A DNA stretch of 64,000 nucleotides from Lottia gigantea (Eukaryota > Mollusca > Gastropoda > Lottiidae). Shown here one piece after another: positions 1 through 13,134 of the stretch. The notes beneath the pieces are model-generated. The model had not been told where the DNA came from and did not search any database. It saw only the letters and a list, made by a program, of their open reading frames with translations. The translations under genes and the position numbers were made by a program. The stretch is from the NCBI RefSeq assembly GCF_000327385.1, contig NW_008709380.1, positions 76,911 to 140,910 of the forward strand, read 5' to 3'. Numbering within the stretch: the stretch's first letter is position 1; each line of letters begins with the position of its first letter.

Positions 1-45
1 AGTTCATGTCAGTCACATACCAAAATTCTTGGGTCATGCTTAGAT

Positions 46-321
46 TTACAGAGACTTTAAGACGGGATATTGACGCCGACTTCTTAGTTGCAAACCATTT
101 TCAACAATAGTATAAAATGATATCACAGTATCTTGAACTGATACTGTTGGAAATTTCATAGAATTGTCAAGACTATCTGTTACGGTATCCAACAGTTCTA
201 GGAAGCGTCGGAGTTGCTGAGCAAACGTGGCATCGCCCATCAGTATCAAACAGATACCTTTGCTGTTGAAGTCTTTGAAATAACACAGTGTAAGTCTTTT
301 GATATCACAAAGTTTTGTCAT
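46..321 (-). CDS. possible small protein or exon, 91 codons, unknown
   Basis: An ATG-to-stop frame of 91 codons on the minus strand. The product has alternating hydrophobic and charged residues typical of helices (FAQQLRRFLELLDTVTDSL near the middle) and no recognisable domain. The context around the ATG is weak (aataatATGA) and I could not find a convincing splice acceptor or a neighbouring exon. It could be the end of a gene whose other exons lie outside the window, a tiny orphan gene, or chance. Composition looks more protein-like than most open frames in the first 10 kb, which is the only reason for listing it. Confidence 0.25.
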   Translation of the reverse strand: MTKLCDIKRLTLCYFKDFNSKGICLILMGDATFAQQLRRFLELLDTVTDSLDNSMKFPTVSVQDTVISFYTIVENGLQLRSRRQYPVLKSL

Positions 322-3300
322 ATTATATTGTGTAGACTGTGATAAATTATTTTAATAAACAAGTCATATCAAACTGAATATATTTAATGGATCCAAAGCA
401 ACAATTTATATTCAATATTCTTATCTATATTCTTATGTATATTAAGCCATTTGTCATCGACTGTCAGGGGTGCGCTCATTCGGAATTAAGTTTACGATAG
501 TCAAGGGATGGTGACATAACATAATATCTATTCCGGAAAAAATTTCTATCACCTAGTCTAGCTAATGATCTTAAGGCAATGCCAGTGCCCTCAATGGTCT
601 GATCGATGTTGGTCCTCTACCCATTTCACCTAGGAAGGGAAAGGTCCTTTGATACCACATACTTATGTGACATAGGGAATGGTTTAAAAAGCCTTGAAGG
701 TTCTTGACATGTCATCAGAAAATGTTTTTTTACCCTCAGATACGGATAGTGTTCTACCTGGTTTTGCTCGAAAACACGCCTTTGGTGCTGCGAGGGTTGG
801 CGGGAGACCCATCACGCCCTTTGGCTCCGTCACCGATGGCAGAGCTAAAAATACTTCATTTTCAATTGAGGTTTGAACGTCTAGAGAATATCCTTGGAAA
901 GCAAATGTATTTGATAAAGCTTCTATTATTCTAATATGTTGCAATAATTCTGAATTTACGGTAATAACTGTTAAAATTTCAATAGAATTGCATTGTGGTA
1001 TAGAATACTTAGAATCTTATTTGAATTTTGTAACAAAACTCCTTTGTCCTTTTGTTGGAAAAACTACCAACACATTTTTATTACAATAAGCAACACCTTT
1101 CCTCGGACTGTCTGAGTGTGGTTAGCTATTATTACTCAAAGGATTTTCCGCCTAATCAGTGAATATCATTTGTGCTTAACAGTATAAAATTGGTTAATTG
1201 TTTTAAAGAAAACACTTTCCCAAGATACCATTTAAGAGATTAAAAGCAAATGATCAAATTAGTTATGAAAAATCGACCATACATATGTCTAGCCTTTCAT
1301 ATTTTTACTGGCCTATATGTTATCAAATAAAAAGTCAAAGATTAAGTTGACCAGGAAGGTAATTTCGTAATAGAAAGATACCCTATATCATCATTGATTT
1401 CGTTTCTGAAGAACGTTATTTTTTATTGGCGGAAAGTATGAAATCTTACATGAAAGAAGATGAAAACGTATATTGTTCTTTATCAGAATGTATGAGGAAA
1501 TGTCATCCGATATTGGCCTTGTACTAACCAAATTATGAAAATGTAGAATTATATTTGTGGTCTTTTCTCCGACAAATAAAGTCAATAAATAATCACCACT
1601 TTCTATTACAAATAGAAAGATTTGAACAGATCATCCCAAGGATGAAGTGGGGAATTCAATCTTATATAATCTTTGTTTTGAGGAAAGATTGTTGAGAAGG
1701 GTTTCTGGTATCACAAAAACAGCCAGAGAAGTATTAAACGTCGACTAAAAATTCATTGTTCCATAAAAAACCTTTGGAATTTATCTAAGAATATCATCGG
1801 ATTCTAAGCCATTTTATCAGGAGTAGATCTGCCATAAAACGTCTCTAAATCTTGTCAAACATCAGTTTGTTAATCTATTTACGGATCGTTGTAGAATTTC
1901 CTCGGCTTCAAATTATCTGTAGTCTTTGCGGGTGCCTCCAGTAGAGCTAGAATTTTGAAGTCACCTAGACCTTAAGGTAAAGTTAAATTTTCTGGATCAC
2001 GTGCAAGCAGACCAGGCGACTTTCGTTCAGAAATGTCAGATATTCTCACGATTACTAGGGATGTCATGGATCACCCCAAAGCCCCGTTTTTCGACTGCAA
2101 ATATTATCGTCGTCAAAATTCGTCCAGTGTACGCTGGACTTAAGCGACAGTATTTTCCGGCTTTCCAGAATATCGTCTTTAAATAACCTTTTTGCGTTCC
2201 GCTATGCAATTCAAGGTACAGAACAATAACAGAATCTTTATGTTCCGTATTAAATCTCTATTTTAATGCTTGAAATATAAATATCAATATATACTAATCA
2301 ATAACTGCATACCTAACTAACACGTTGGTGTTAATAGTTTATAGATATTTGTCTCTTCCTTTGTTTTAGAAATTCAACACCTACTTGTTAATTGTCAAAC
2401 TAGAAGATGTGTGTATTTTACATGTACCATGTCTGCAGGTGTCATAACTACGATATGATCAGAAAACATGGAGCACAGATTCAAATGTGGGTTAATGATG
2501 TAGGTAAAAGTGCAAGTCGTTGATTGATGTATGTCCTGGCGTATGGATTGATCAACATGTAAAGATCTGTGATCTGATTAAGAAGGTATTTTGAAATCAA
2601 AACTCAAGCCGGATCTATATATCTAAAACTTTTATCCGAAAAATAAATACATGTATCACCAACACTGACATTATCTGAATCTTTCTGAATATGATAACTC
2701 TTCTGATCAGCAACTCGATACTGAGTTATTATCATGAAATATTAAAAATTTCTAATTTCAAATTGATGACATTTGACACTTGACATTTCAAACTTATTTG
2801 AATATTTGAATTACTAACTCTGCCAAGTGACATTTAATAATGGTTTATATTAAAATCGAATTTTAGAGTAGCACAGAAAGGCAATGGTTGATGTTCCATA
2901 ATTGTATTGAGAAATAAATAATATTTATTATTCTATGAGAATCGTTTTAATATAAGATAAACATGGCCTATATCATTAAGCATAGGAGTTAACAAATCTC
3001 AGTTTTAATAAACTATTATGCGAATTCCATGAACCAACCAAAGCCAGAGATTGCATAATCAGGCATTGATCACTGTTCAGGAGATATTTCTGATCTTGTA
3101 TGTGCCATTAGTAGCGATATCAATGATGTGATCTAACAATCGAACACAGAAAATTACATTCACTATAACTGGTCATTATCATCTATCTAGAAGGAAGAAC
3201 TCGTTTCTGCCCAGGGTAATTAGCGCCAGAACATTTGTCAAAGGTTAATACCCTTTACTCAAAGGAAGTGCCTAACATCATATGAAATTATACTGGTTGT

Positions 3301-4965
3301 TCTCTAATAATTATAGGAATTGAAATCGGTGGTAAGATAGTATCATTTTACTATAACAGGGCCAAAGACCGCCAAAATGTGGGGTAATATTATGAAATTG
3401 TTCTAATCTTGAAGGATATATTCTCTTAATGTGCGATTGGCAACTGAAAGGTTGGTGTCGTGAATGAATCTTTTAAATGATACTGATAGTATCACGCGCA
3501 AAAGGCCAACTATGGGCTTTGGCAACCATACTATACTCTCGTCTGAATCCAAACATCATCTACCAAAACCTAATGTGTTGGTTGGAAAGAAATACGGTAA
3601 TGTCAGGTTTTGTTATGAAAATCAAAACGTATGGTATTACGTTCACTTTTTGTTAGGTACAGATAAATAAGACACGTGTGACAAATGGTAAATTGCAGTT
3701 GACGTGACGTTCGGTTTCTTGCAATAATTTTGTCTCAATTAGTTTGTTTACATGAAAAAACAATTTCATGACATTTTAGTAGTGTCTGGATGGAAAAGTT
3801 TTGAAATATTTTTCATAAAAAGACGGTCGTCAAAACATAAAAAAAATCAGGATGTCTGTGATTAAATTGTCTGAAATAAAAATCTAACCAGAAGAAAATC
3901 CTGCTGAGTTCAAGTTTGAATAACAGATTGAAACTGGTGATCTTTCACAAAAACACGTTTATTCATGACACGCAATCTCTGCATGCCTTATTGTGAAAAA
4001 TCGTTTTTTCTAATGTTGTATACAAGTATTCTATTTGCGGCTTCGATTTCTTCTTTTCAATGCCTTGTCTTCTGAATACATGTAAATGTAAAGATTACTT
4101 AACGCTACAAAATTTATTTCTGGAGCTGCTGTTACATAAAAGGAATAAATCCGGTCAGAAAGTGGGGAATTAAAAATATGGTCACCGGTTTTAAGAACGG
4201 TAGTATTCCAGGATTATAAAAAATAATAGGACTATCAACCATCAAAGGGAGACTACCCTGAACCCTATTTGTTTATCCACACGGCCCGAATCTTGCAAAT
4301 GTGAACGTAACAGTGGTTCTTAAAAGCGGTGATATTCAAGGATCGAAACATATCGTTATATTGACCAGGTCAACGAAAGTCTGTCTTGAAGATTACTGAA
4401 TTCAACGTATCTTATTTCCTGTTATAGACTAGATCTGTTGTTAGGTTATTGTCATCTGTAATCTTGATCAATCAATTTCAAAGCAATTTTTCAATTTCCA
4501 GAGTAATTGTATCTCAGAAATGAATTCATTGCCAAAGGATAACATTTCTAATTTTGAGTCTCATGAAATCGTGGCTTTGGAAAAGGGTTAAATTCTCAAG
4601 ACTGAACATGGGTATTATAATTTTGCCAAATGATTCTGCAGTTCATATAGGTGAAGTATAAATTGTAGCGGTTTCCGAAAAATTCTGACATTTTACCTCG
4701 ATGCACGTTAAATTCCTATTCTTTAACATTCTTCTGTCTAGTCATTCTATAAGGTTTCAAGAAAATAATCGAACAAACCAATTTATCTGTCAAATAAAAT
4801 TGTTCCTCGCTTCCGAAGAGGAATTCCGTCTTTCCGGTTTGATTTGGCCTCGCTTGACATTTTCATATTAAATATGACATAAACCAGCTCTAAATGCTGT
4901 CAATATAATGACCTTCAGAATGACTTATTCTTTATTTAATTTTTGCTTTAAATGACGATGACTGA
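322..4965. other. gene-poor intergenic stretch
   Basis: AT-rich DNA with only short open frames. A slightly GC-richer patch at about 684-944 is open on both strands without resembling a known protein. Around 4165-4390 there is a weak duplication: a 'ggttttaagaacggtagta'-like segment recurs about 140 bp later in altered form, near 4313. No RNA gene, promoter or transposon protein is visible. Confidence 0.5.
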
Positions 4966-5385
4966 TGCGTCATTTATTTGCAAATAGAAAACTGCAGCAT
5001 TTCTCTTGAATTAATGAATGCCTTTTTGATACAAGTTCTTAAAAATTCTAAAGAAATGATTTTTTTCATGAGCTGTTGCGTAGGTGACAAATCTTTTACT
5101 TGGTTCCCCAAAAACACAATTAAGCCCTCCACACTACTTAATATTCTTGATCAATATGTGAGTAAAGGATAAATAAAAACAGATAACACCCGATCTGTAA
5201 AATTGTCAGACATGATATATTCTTCAACGCTTCTGTGCAACTTATTTGGTTCACCTGGTACTTATATTTTCCAGAACGAGAAACTATCAGATCAACAACG
5301 TTATCTCACGAAAACAATTCTTCAAAATCGATCTGTCTTTGAATTTTTAACGGCACAGCATGAAGAACACGCAGGGTCTCAGTAA
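4966..5385 (+). pseudogene. possible gene remnant: one frame with a single internal stop
   Basis: Two open stretches (4966-5172 and 5173-5385) lie in the same frame, separated only by a TAA at 5170-5172, and together give about 140 codons of protein-like composition. The first contains CCVGDKSFTWFPKN; the second contains LFGSPGTYIFQNEKLSDQQ. There is a GTGAGT at 5158 and a TTGTCAG ending at 5209, but removing that 52-nt segment shifts the frame, so splicing does not rescue the reading. I do not recognise the family. It may be a decayed host gene, a decayed transposon-derived frame, or chance. Confidence 0.25.
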
Positions 5386-5712
5386 ATAATCTGAGAGATC
5401 AGGTGGTCTCTAGACAGTACAATTAAGTCCTTACATCATTTGTCTTCTAGCTACATACACTACTCATCTGTTTCTTAATGTCGGTTCCCAGAACTCATCA
5501 GTGTCTATAAATAACAATTATTAGGCTATTTTTACTGGTTCTCATTAGTTTTACATCTTATCGTTGTCGTGGATTATCTCTTGTGGCTCATTATATGGTG
5601 TATCATTTAGTGGCGTTAAAACGTCATAGCTATAGGTTAATTGGCGATTCCTTCAGTGCAATTTTTAGCGTCATTTCGCTGACGCACCAAGAAATGTCTA
5701 ATTGGGTTCAAA

Positions 5713-5831
5713 GTCTATCTGATCCATAAAGGAAACAATTATGGGTGCACAGAATGCTATGTCAATCTGAACCTAAAAGGAAACATTACTGGGAGCACAG
5801 AATGGTTAGTCCATCTGATCCTAATGAATCA
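5713..5831. repeat. 48-bp tandem repeat, about 2.4 copies
   Basis: Units at 5713-5760 and 5761-5808 are each exactly 48 bp and match at roughly four of five positions. Both contain 'ctgaac/tcc..aaaggaaaca' followed by 'gcacagaatg'. A third, partial unit starts at 5809. Located in intergenic DNA. Confidence 0.8.
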
Positions 5832-8000
5832 TTTGTTAAGATATCAAAAATATGTTGCTTTGAATGGTCAAAAGTTATTGACGGATTTTCAGAAAGGGAT
5901 CCTCGCAGTAAATGTTAATTTTGAATTTTCAACACCGAATCGAGCAAAATTCCATTAAGGCACAGGATTCAAATCGCGTATCTTCAACTTTAGACTCGTC
6001 ATGCTGCTTCAGTCTCATAACTCTTATTGGTTATGATGTTTATTTGATATTTTGATTGCCACATTCGATGGTTGCGTGATTGAATTTCTGGACCAATTTT
6101 TCCTTTCACCAGCATATATGGTCTGATATTATCTATTTATCACTGTCTTGTTAGCGTAAATATCTTTAGAAATCCGACTGTATAATCTGTCCTAAAATCA
6201 ATGAAAACAAGCTATTCAGATCTAACCTTAACCTTAATTACATTTTTTACTTTGATTAGCGGTGGGTTGAATTTGCCGCAATGTTTCCAGTCACGTATAC
6301 GTATACAGATTGCATCGGGCGCTAACTAAATGGATATCTATTGATTCAATTTTTAAGTTTTAAAGTTTTGGCAATACTATTTTGAAACCTTATATGGTAG
6401 AATTAGAGTCTAACTTTCTTTTTCATCAAATCAACATTGGTTAAATTTCTATTCACAACCATGTGACATTTTGACTAACAGCTAGCGTTTGGTTCTTAGT
6501 AAAGTATATCCTTCACTTTGCTCCCTCCGGCCATTTCTTAACCATGAAAATTTTACTGAATATGATCTCTATTATTGGAAGTTCCCTGGACATTCATATC
6601 AACCGTTAGATTAATTATTATTCTATCAACTAGTATGGTCAATAGGTTAGTGGGCTGTTTATTAATATCACAGGATTATCATTTTATCGTTAGACTAATC
6701 TCCATACAATATTACTATATAATCTTCTTCAGATCATTAATCTTAATGGTACTATATAACAATGACTTCACAAGATCTTGAAGTAAGTAAATTGTTCACA
6801 GAGCTGGTTATATTAAAGGGACAGGAAGGCTATTTTTTCACCAATCAAACTTTAGTCTCAAACAGATCTCAGACACGGGACTATTTTAGCTAAGCCTAAT
6901 AGTGTTCACAGCTCCTAAGGTATGGTTCTTGGAAACGAGAAAGGCACTTGAAAGCAATAGTACACAGCACGCGAATATCAATGCCAAGAGCTTTGGTTAA
7001 GGACCAGCTGGTAGAACAAATTCTCGTGAATCTAAGTGGCTGTCCTTCTTTTTTTTATCTGGATGGTTGTTTATTTTGTTTTATTGGTCCAAGATGCTGT
7101 CCCGGATGCGTTAATGTTGGCAGCTAACTTACATCCTTCTGATATCTGAATTAAAGAAAGAATTCAGCAAGATTATTTAAGAGGAACTTTTTTTCCAAAA
7201 TCGTTTCTTTGAAATAATTTGTAATCTGTAATAAGCCACAGGTATATAGATAGTAGAGCTTTATATATATTTCACTTCCTGGATTATAACTGATATTAAC
7301 CTATATAACTGTTTCCAATCTAGTCAATCGGACTAAATATGATAAATCAAAATATCAAATAGGCTAATACACTGACCATCAGGAAAGCTGATGTCGAAGT
7401 GAGTTTTTAGATTGTTTGTAATCTGGTGATAAATATGATTTCAATTTATATGGGAAAGGTAAACCTTAGTGCAAATCCCAAATGAAGAAAGTGTATCATA
7501 ATTATTCGTTTTTATGCTCCTTTTTATTCTTAATCAGAATACAGATAGTTCAAAGCAAACTGAAATGGAGTGTCAATTGATCTTCTCTGTTTCTTTTTCC
7601 AGCTGTCAAGAAATCTGTAACTTGCAATAAGAGTAGCCTAGTTCAGGAATACATAGCGAGATATGAGAGTTGGCATGCTGAGAATTATACATATAATTAT
7701 GAGAAGAATATATATTATGACCATTAAATATTCTTCTGTAACCCGATACCTTGATCAATTCTCTTGTGGAATGTTCCTGGTAATTAATAAGGTCTTGAGA
7801 ATGAGGAAGTGAAATCCTGTCACCTTCCCTCGGGGCAACAACATAATCATAATCTAATTATAATCTTTCTTGAACTTGTCATGGATTCCGAGAAGCTAAT
7901 TTGTTTTTGAGAGTGAGTTGGCAATTTAATTGTCCAAGATTTGCCCATTGGCTTAGCCTCAAGATTTCAATTATCACCAACAATCATTACTGTGAATTTT
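5832..8000. other. intergenic stretch, no gene seen
   Basis: No coding signal. A segment at 6982-7046 matches 56598-56659 in the same orientation and marks a dispersed repeat. The rest is unremarkable AT-rich sequence. Confidence 0.5.
6982..7046 (+). repeat. dispersed repeat copy (partner at 56598)
   Basis: Starts 'tgccaagag', contains 'gaccagctggta' and 'tgaatctaagt' and ends 'tcct', in the same order and spacing as the second copy 49.6 kb away, with roughly three quarters of positions matching. No open frame or terminal repeats are visible, so the family is unknown. Confidence 0.6.
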
Positions 8001-8054
8001 AAATAATGTCTACAAACAAACTTGATGGTAATGTCACAAGTGATCAACATGTTT

Positions 8055-8680
8055 ACTATCTGTCAAGGACACATGGCGAAATGCCACCCCTACCAACTTG
8101 TCCCATCATTTCAGAAACAGCTGCTGCCATTAAGTTCCCAATAACCAACGTGCCCCTATCCGAAAAGGGCCATATTTTATTTTCTTGGAGGTTAATGTCT
8201 TTGGCGAAATACAAGCTTGTCTCATTTAATCATAAAACAAAAAAAACAGCAGAAGCTATGTAAGTTTAATCCAAACTGGTAATGAACCGCCTGTCGACAT
8301 ACCATCTTTTCAACTTGTTCCATCAATTCAGAAACAACAGCCACCCTAATTAGATCTTTACTGTCGATCCTCATGGCGACAAAACAACTTGTCCGAATCA
8401 AAAAAATAACAGTTGCCTGAACTAGTTTTTTTGTGGCGAACCTCTATGCTACATACCAACCCTTTTTTCCCATTATTCCTAAAACAGGAGTTGCCATAGC
8501 TAAGTTCTATCTTTTAGGTGGTTAGTGTCTTTGGCGACATACAAGCTTGTCTTTAAAAAAAAAGCAATGTCGCTCCCAGGAATTTTAAATTTGTGGTTTA
8601 CATGTTTGCGACATACCAGTGTGTCCAATCAATTCCAAATTCAGGCAGCAACACTAATACTGTGCCCCTAAAGCATTGTT
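8055..8680. repeat. degenerate tandem array, period about 80 bp
   Basis: A motif like 'ggcgacataccaacttgtc' followed by an A-rich part ('attcagaaacaacag') recurs near 8072, 8207, 8286, 8371, 8450, 8533 and 8608. The spacings after the second copy are 79, 85, 79, 83 and 75 bp. Copies are strongly diverged, so this is an old array. An open frame at 8006-8263 is made of this repeat and is not a gene. Confidence 0.7.
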
Positions 8681-10424
8681 AATAACCCGACATCAAGTTG
8701 GTGCAAATCCAATGGCGGCGTTCCATGTCAGATTTTCTATAGACTAAATTACTACCAAAAATTATTACCCCTGATAAATTTATTAGTGCCTATATATATT
8801 TACATAATATACTTATACAACTTTTATTACTTGGTCATTAAGTGAAAAGAAATGATGTGGAATTTCAAGTCCCATTATTCAATATATAGAACAAATCTGT
8901 TAGGATCGTCAAGGGAATACCAAGTAGTCTTTGAAATTATAGACCTAACGTTCTTCTGAACTAAATATGTTCTTCTTGCCAATAAAATAAAACTTTCATT
9001 ACCTAAAGCTAGAGAGAAACTATAAAATAACGATAATATCTTATAGCTTATTGATGTATTGTTATCTAGAAGACTTATACTATCATGTATAACAATGAAG
9101 AAGTTCTAAATGACACTGGGTTAGTGTAGGGTTTCATACATCAGATACTCGTAATCAGTTGATGGAAAGTGATCCTCTAATTGTTCGATTAATCATTTGA
9201 TAGAACTCTCGTCGTCTAAAATCAAATCTCCATCTAAATTTGCAATCCGTAAGCAAAAGTCAAGAAGTTACTGTCCGTTCTATTTGGCATCCACAAATAC
9301 ATATACCTACATGGACAATTTTATATACTTGAATTCTTAACCAATTGTTTACATGTCAAAGTAAAATTATATGAACTAAAATGGAATTGAGTTTGAATAA
9401 AACTTCAGTTTACAGATATTAAAAGATTTATCGATACAGACCAGACATTAGCCTTGGTTTTCTAAAAGTAATTCCAAGAAAGTTTTTGTCCTAGATCTAT
9501 ACTTTCAAGGTAATTCGATTAATCATTACTATTCTTTTGTCTTACAATTTTAGTACCGTTTCATTATTCTAATAGTTTCCTAGGGTCGACAACTATAGTG
9601 ATAATGTTCATATAATATTCAGTGTTTTTACATCTAGAAACTTAATGTAATAACGCCAACATATGATTCTTGTAATTATTGTCACATTATCGCTTTGGAA
9701 TCGAAATGTTGTCATATCTGAAATATAATATATTCGTCTAGGGATTGTGTTGGCGCGTCCAACCGCTGGCAAACCAGAAAGCTTTTTAATTGCACGCTTT
9801 TTATCAGGAACGGAATGTTTATTGTGTATAATCGTCCACTATATTCATTGTAATTCATTGTAGTTTTGTTATACTCATATAATCATTTACAGTCTAACCT
9901 TGGCATAGATCTCTTCAAAAGAACAACCATTTCGCACGTATTTCAATCGTTATCTATAAGTCGAAGTCCCAAAACCTATCAAATCATAAAATATTTTCAA
10001 TACCTACAAGGGTCTGAAATTTAGTTACTTCAATTTCAACTGAGATTTGGCATAAACGAAAGTTTTATAACATTAAGAAAGTTTAATGCTTTCATATTAA
10101 ATAGTCTTCATGCAATGGATCAGAAATGTCCAAAAGACAATAGAATAATACCACTTTCATGCATTAATTTTGAAACATGCCTTTTTTATCTCCATTTAAA
10201 AATTATATTACCTAAAAGAAAACTGTAAAACATTTTTATTTCGACGCATTGTCCCATTAAAGTGGCTGCCAAAAGGACATCAATTTATAATGTATTCCAG
10301 AATTTCGCAATAAGTGAATCATTGAGGCGATATAATATGTCTGGATGGAAAGGTTGTAAAATCATAACAGAAAGATATAATAGCTGAATGTAGCATAACT
10401 ACAATAAAATAACATATTAACATT
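8681..10424. other. intergenic stretch, no gene seen
   Basis: AT-rich sequence with no coding, RNA or transposon signal I can support. Confidence 0.5.
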
Positions 10425-11100
10425 GCATGTCCTGCTGAGCTTCCCTCTTGGCATTCATACACGATCGCCTGAAAATATATGACATTCCTGATAATGACAA
10501 ACTGATTTTTCTATTGACGAGCATCAGATACTGTCACTTGGGTGTAGCGAATGCATGTATTCCAGCGGGTCTAAGTTGTTCAAATACATAAGTATATAGC
10601 TATAAGTCTGCTCCGCTGATCTAACCTCGTGTCTTCTTATTCTTCGAATAATAATATGTAATATTCCCAATAATGACAAGCCGATTTCAATTGGCGAATG
10701 GATCTGGTTCAGCATTTATATAATCAGATTATGAAGTGTAACAAATGCTGGTTGTTCTTCTTTGATGGACAATAATAATTGAAAGTAGGAAAATCATTCA
10801 ATGCTCTACTGATCTAACTTCATGGGATCGCCTGAAAATATAAGACGCTCCCAATAATGAATGCTTACCTGATTTCTTTTCTATAGAACTGGTTCAGCAA
10901 TTATTTCATCAGATTCAAGTGAAAGAAATGCATGTATTCCATTGGGTTCTATTTAAATAAATAATTTAGAATAATCATTCTATGCTGTGCTGATCTTAAC
11001 ACTTGACATTCATGTAACATCGTTTAAAAATATGCGATATACTAATGATAACTGACAAGTTGATTTTGCTTCTATTAAATGCTATTAAAATGATATTATA
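10425..11100. repeat. satellite-like tandem array, monomer about 183 bp
   Basis: Four successive units start near 10434, 10610, 10801 and 10983 with the landmark 'gct..gctgatcta', then 'atcgcctgaaaata', 'taatgacaa.c.gattt', 'ggttcagca' and 'aaatgcatgtattcca' in the same order. Units differ by substitutions and small indels, and the spacings are about 176, 191 and 182 bp. An open frame at 10524-10715 lies inside the array and is not evidence of a gene. The monomer length fits a decayed satellite or an old local duplication series. Confidence 0.75.
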
Positions 11101-11709
11101 AACTACATTATATAAAAAATGAATGTGATTTTCTCATTAAACATCCTAAGATAGTGGGCGAAGATGTCAATGTACCCTAATGAAAACACATCGATTGTAA
11201 ATACATGTAACTTTCATTTCGAAATAAGTGTCTATTGTCTTCAAAGATCCTGTCGTATCAAAACAACCAAATCGGATTGGCCTTATTGGTTCTAATACAG
11301 TATAGTTTAACTACCATAGGGACTAGTTGAACCAAGTCCACGGGCACCCACTCCTAAGGGGACATCCACCCCCAGAAATCTAAAAAATATCTAAAAGGTT
11401 AACATACAATATTACATGGTTGACAACTTTTGTTGAGGCTCTACCAAGGGCAATACTGTGTCTCTTTTTTTTTAAAACATTCCCAAGGGAAGGTCCCAAA
11501 CCCACTTGAGTCCACGAGCCCCACTCGTCTAGATCAGCCACTGTTCTAATACCATTGTTGTCCTTGTGATTTTAAATGCACAATATAAGTGAAAACTTTC
11601 TAGGCTTCTGAATTTATAAGGCTTAACGCAAAACCACCACGTAATTCAATCTTTTATAGATGTGTTCATTGACTAATCCTTTTAGGAGTCTAGATGATAT
11701 AAATAAACC
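11101..11709. other. intergenic DNA with a decayed repeat
   Basis: Between about 11330 and 11550 two similar phrases, 'agtccacgggcacccactc' and 'gagtccacgagccccactc', are about 175 bp apart, followed by 'ctagatcagccactg'. This looks like an old, unclassified interspersed repeat. No coding signal. Confidence 0.4.
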
Positions 11710-11723
11710 AACACAAGCTAAGC

Positions 11724-11729
11724 TTTATT
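11724..11729 (-). terminator. polyadenylation signal of the coiled-coil gene
   Basis: AATAAA on the minus strand, about 175 nt past the stop codon at 11903, a normal distance for a short 3' UTR. Confidence 0.55.
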
Positions 11730-11902
11730 GACAATTTGAAAAATATTATAACAAAAAGATGTTATGGCCCCTCAACTTTGTCAATGTGTAAAGATGAAAT
11801 GTTCAAAAACGTTATCATGATTTCACGGCAAATTAAAAACCATTTTAAAGGCACTTTTGATATTGAGATAATACAGAATATTGTCTATCAGGGAATGTTA
11901 CT

Positions 11903-13090
11903 TTAAGTATATGGACGTCTCGACAATAAATTCGGTGAATTTCCTTTAACTATTTGTGATAAATGTCTTGTATTTGGATTACCACTAGTCCTTGGAGAAT
12001 GAATACACTTTGACGATGTCAATTCTAACCGCGAGAAAATGACATCGTTGGTCTGTATATCTGTCAGGCTTGATGGACGGGGTGTACTCTTTCTAAATTG
12101 TTTTGATTGTTTGGAGAGATCACGTGAAAAAGATAACGAAGGCAATCGCTGATGGTTGAGATTGTTAATGGATGATTGCGTATCAAGGGGCGAGGAACTT
12201 TGGTTAATAGGTCGTTGTCTTATTGACCGGAAGTCAAGATGGAGGTTAGGTATGTCCGGTTGATTCCGCTTGACCCTCTTCTTCAACAAAGAAGGCTTGT
12301 TTAACCTTGTTGCGTTTGATGATTTATTATTAGATTGTGCTGTCAAGCCGCTTAAATCAAAAGCTGGCATGCTTTTCGTATTTTGATTACTTGTCAAACC
12401 ACTTACATCAAAAGTTGACTGGATCTTCGTATTCTGATTACCCTTCTTATTCGACCTCTTAGTTTTCGGTTCATTATTGGTTGATCTACTCTCGAAATTG
12501 AATTGGATCTTCTGGTCAGGAATTTTTACGTCTGATTTATAATTGCTTAACGTCTGTGAAACTGGAGTGTGTTCGATAATTTCAATATTCTCCCGCCTTA
12601 ATAAGACTATCGTATCTCGTAATTCATTCACGTCGTGTTTCAGCATAGATGAGCTAAGTTCTTGAGATCTAGCTCGAACCCTCCACGTTTGTACATCTCT
12701 CTCTAATTGGTGAATTTTATTATTTAATTCCACTATAGTATCCAAACTATTTTCATATTTCTCGGTCAAATCTTCAATATACCTTTAATTAGAAAAAAAA
12801 ACGAGTGAAACTTTTCCTTGAGGGATTTCGTGATATGTTTAATTCATCTATTTCATGAAAAACTTGGCCAAATCATTACAATATTTTTAATAAAACTTGG
12901 TTAAGATGTGTTCTGGTATGTACACTGTATACTTATGCCGAATTCCGTCTTGTATATCCAGAAACATGACCGAAGACTACATTATTGCAAATACAAAATG
13001 GAAATTGTTTCTTGAAATTTGTTCTCCGTATTCTTAGGAGATCAGAGAACCCCTTGCTTTCCCTTTAATATTAATGTATTAAGATTGCTT

Positions 13091-13134
<44 letters not shown>

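Noticed and set aside
684-944. 86-codon minus frame overlapping plus-strand frames
   Set aside because: Open on both strands in a GC-richer patch, no splice context and no recognisable domain; likely chance or an old repeat.
8006-8263. 85-codon plus frame
   Set aside because: It is composed of the ~80-bp tandem repeat.
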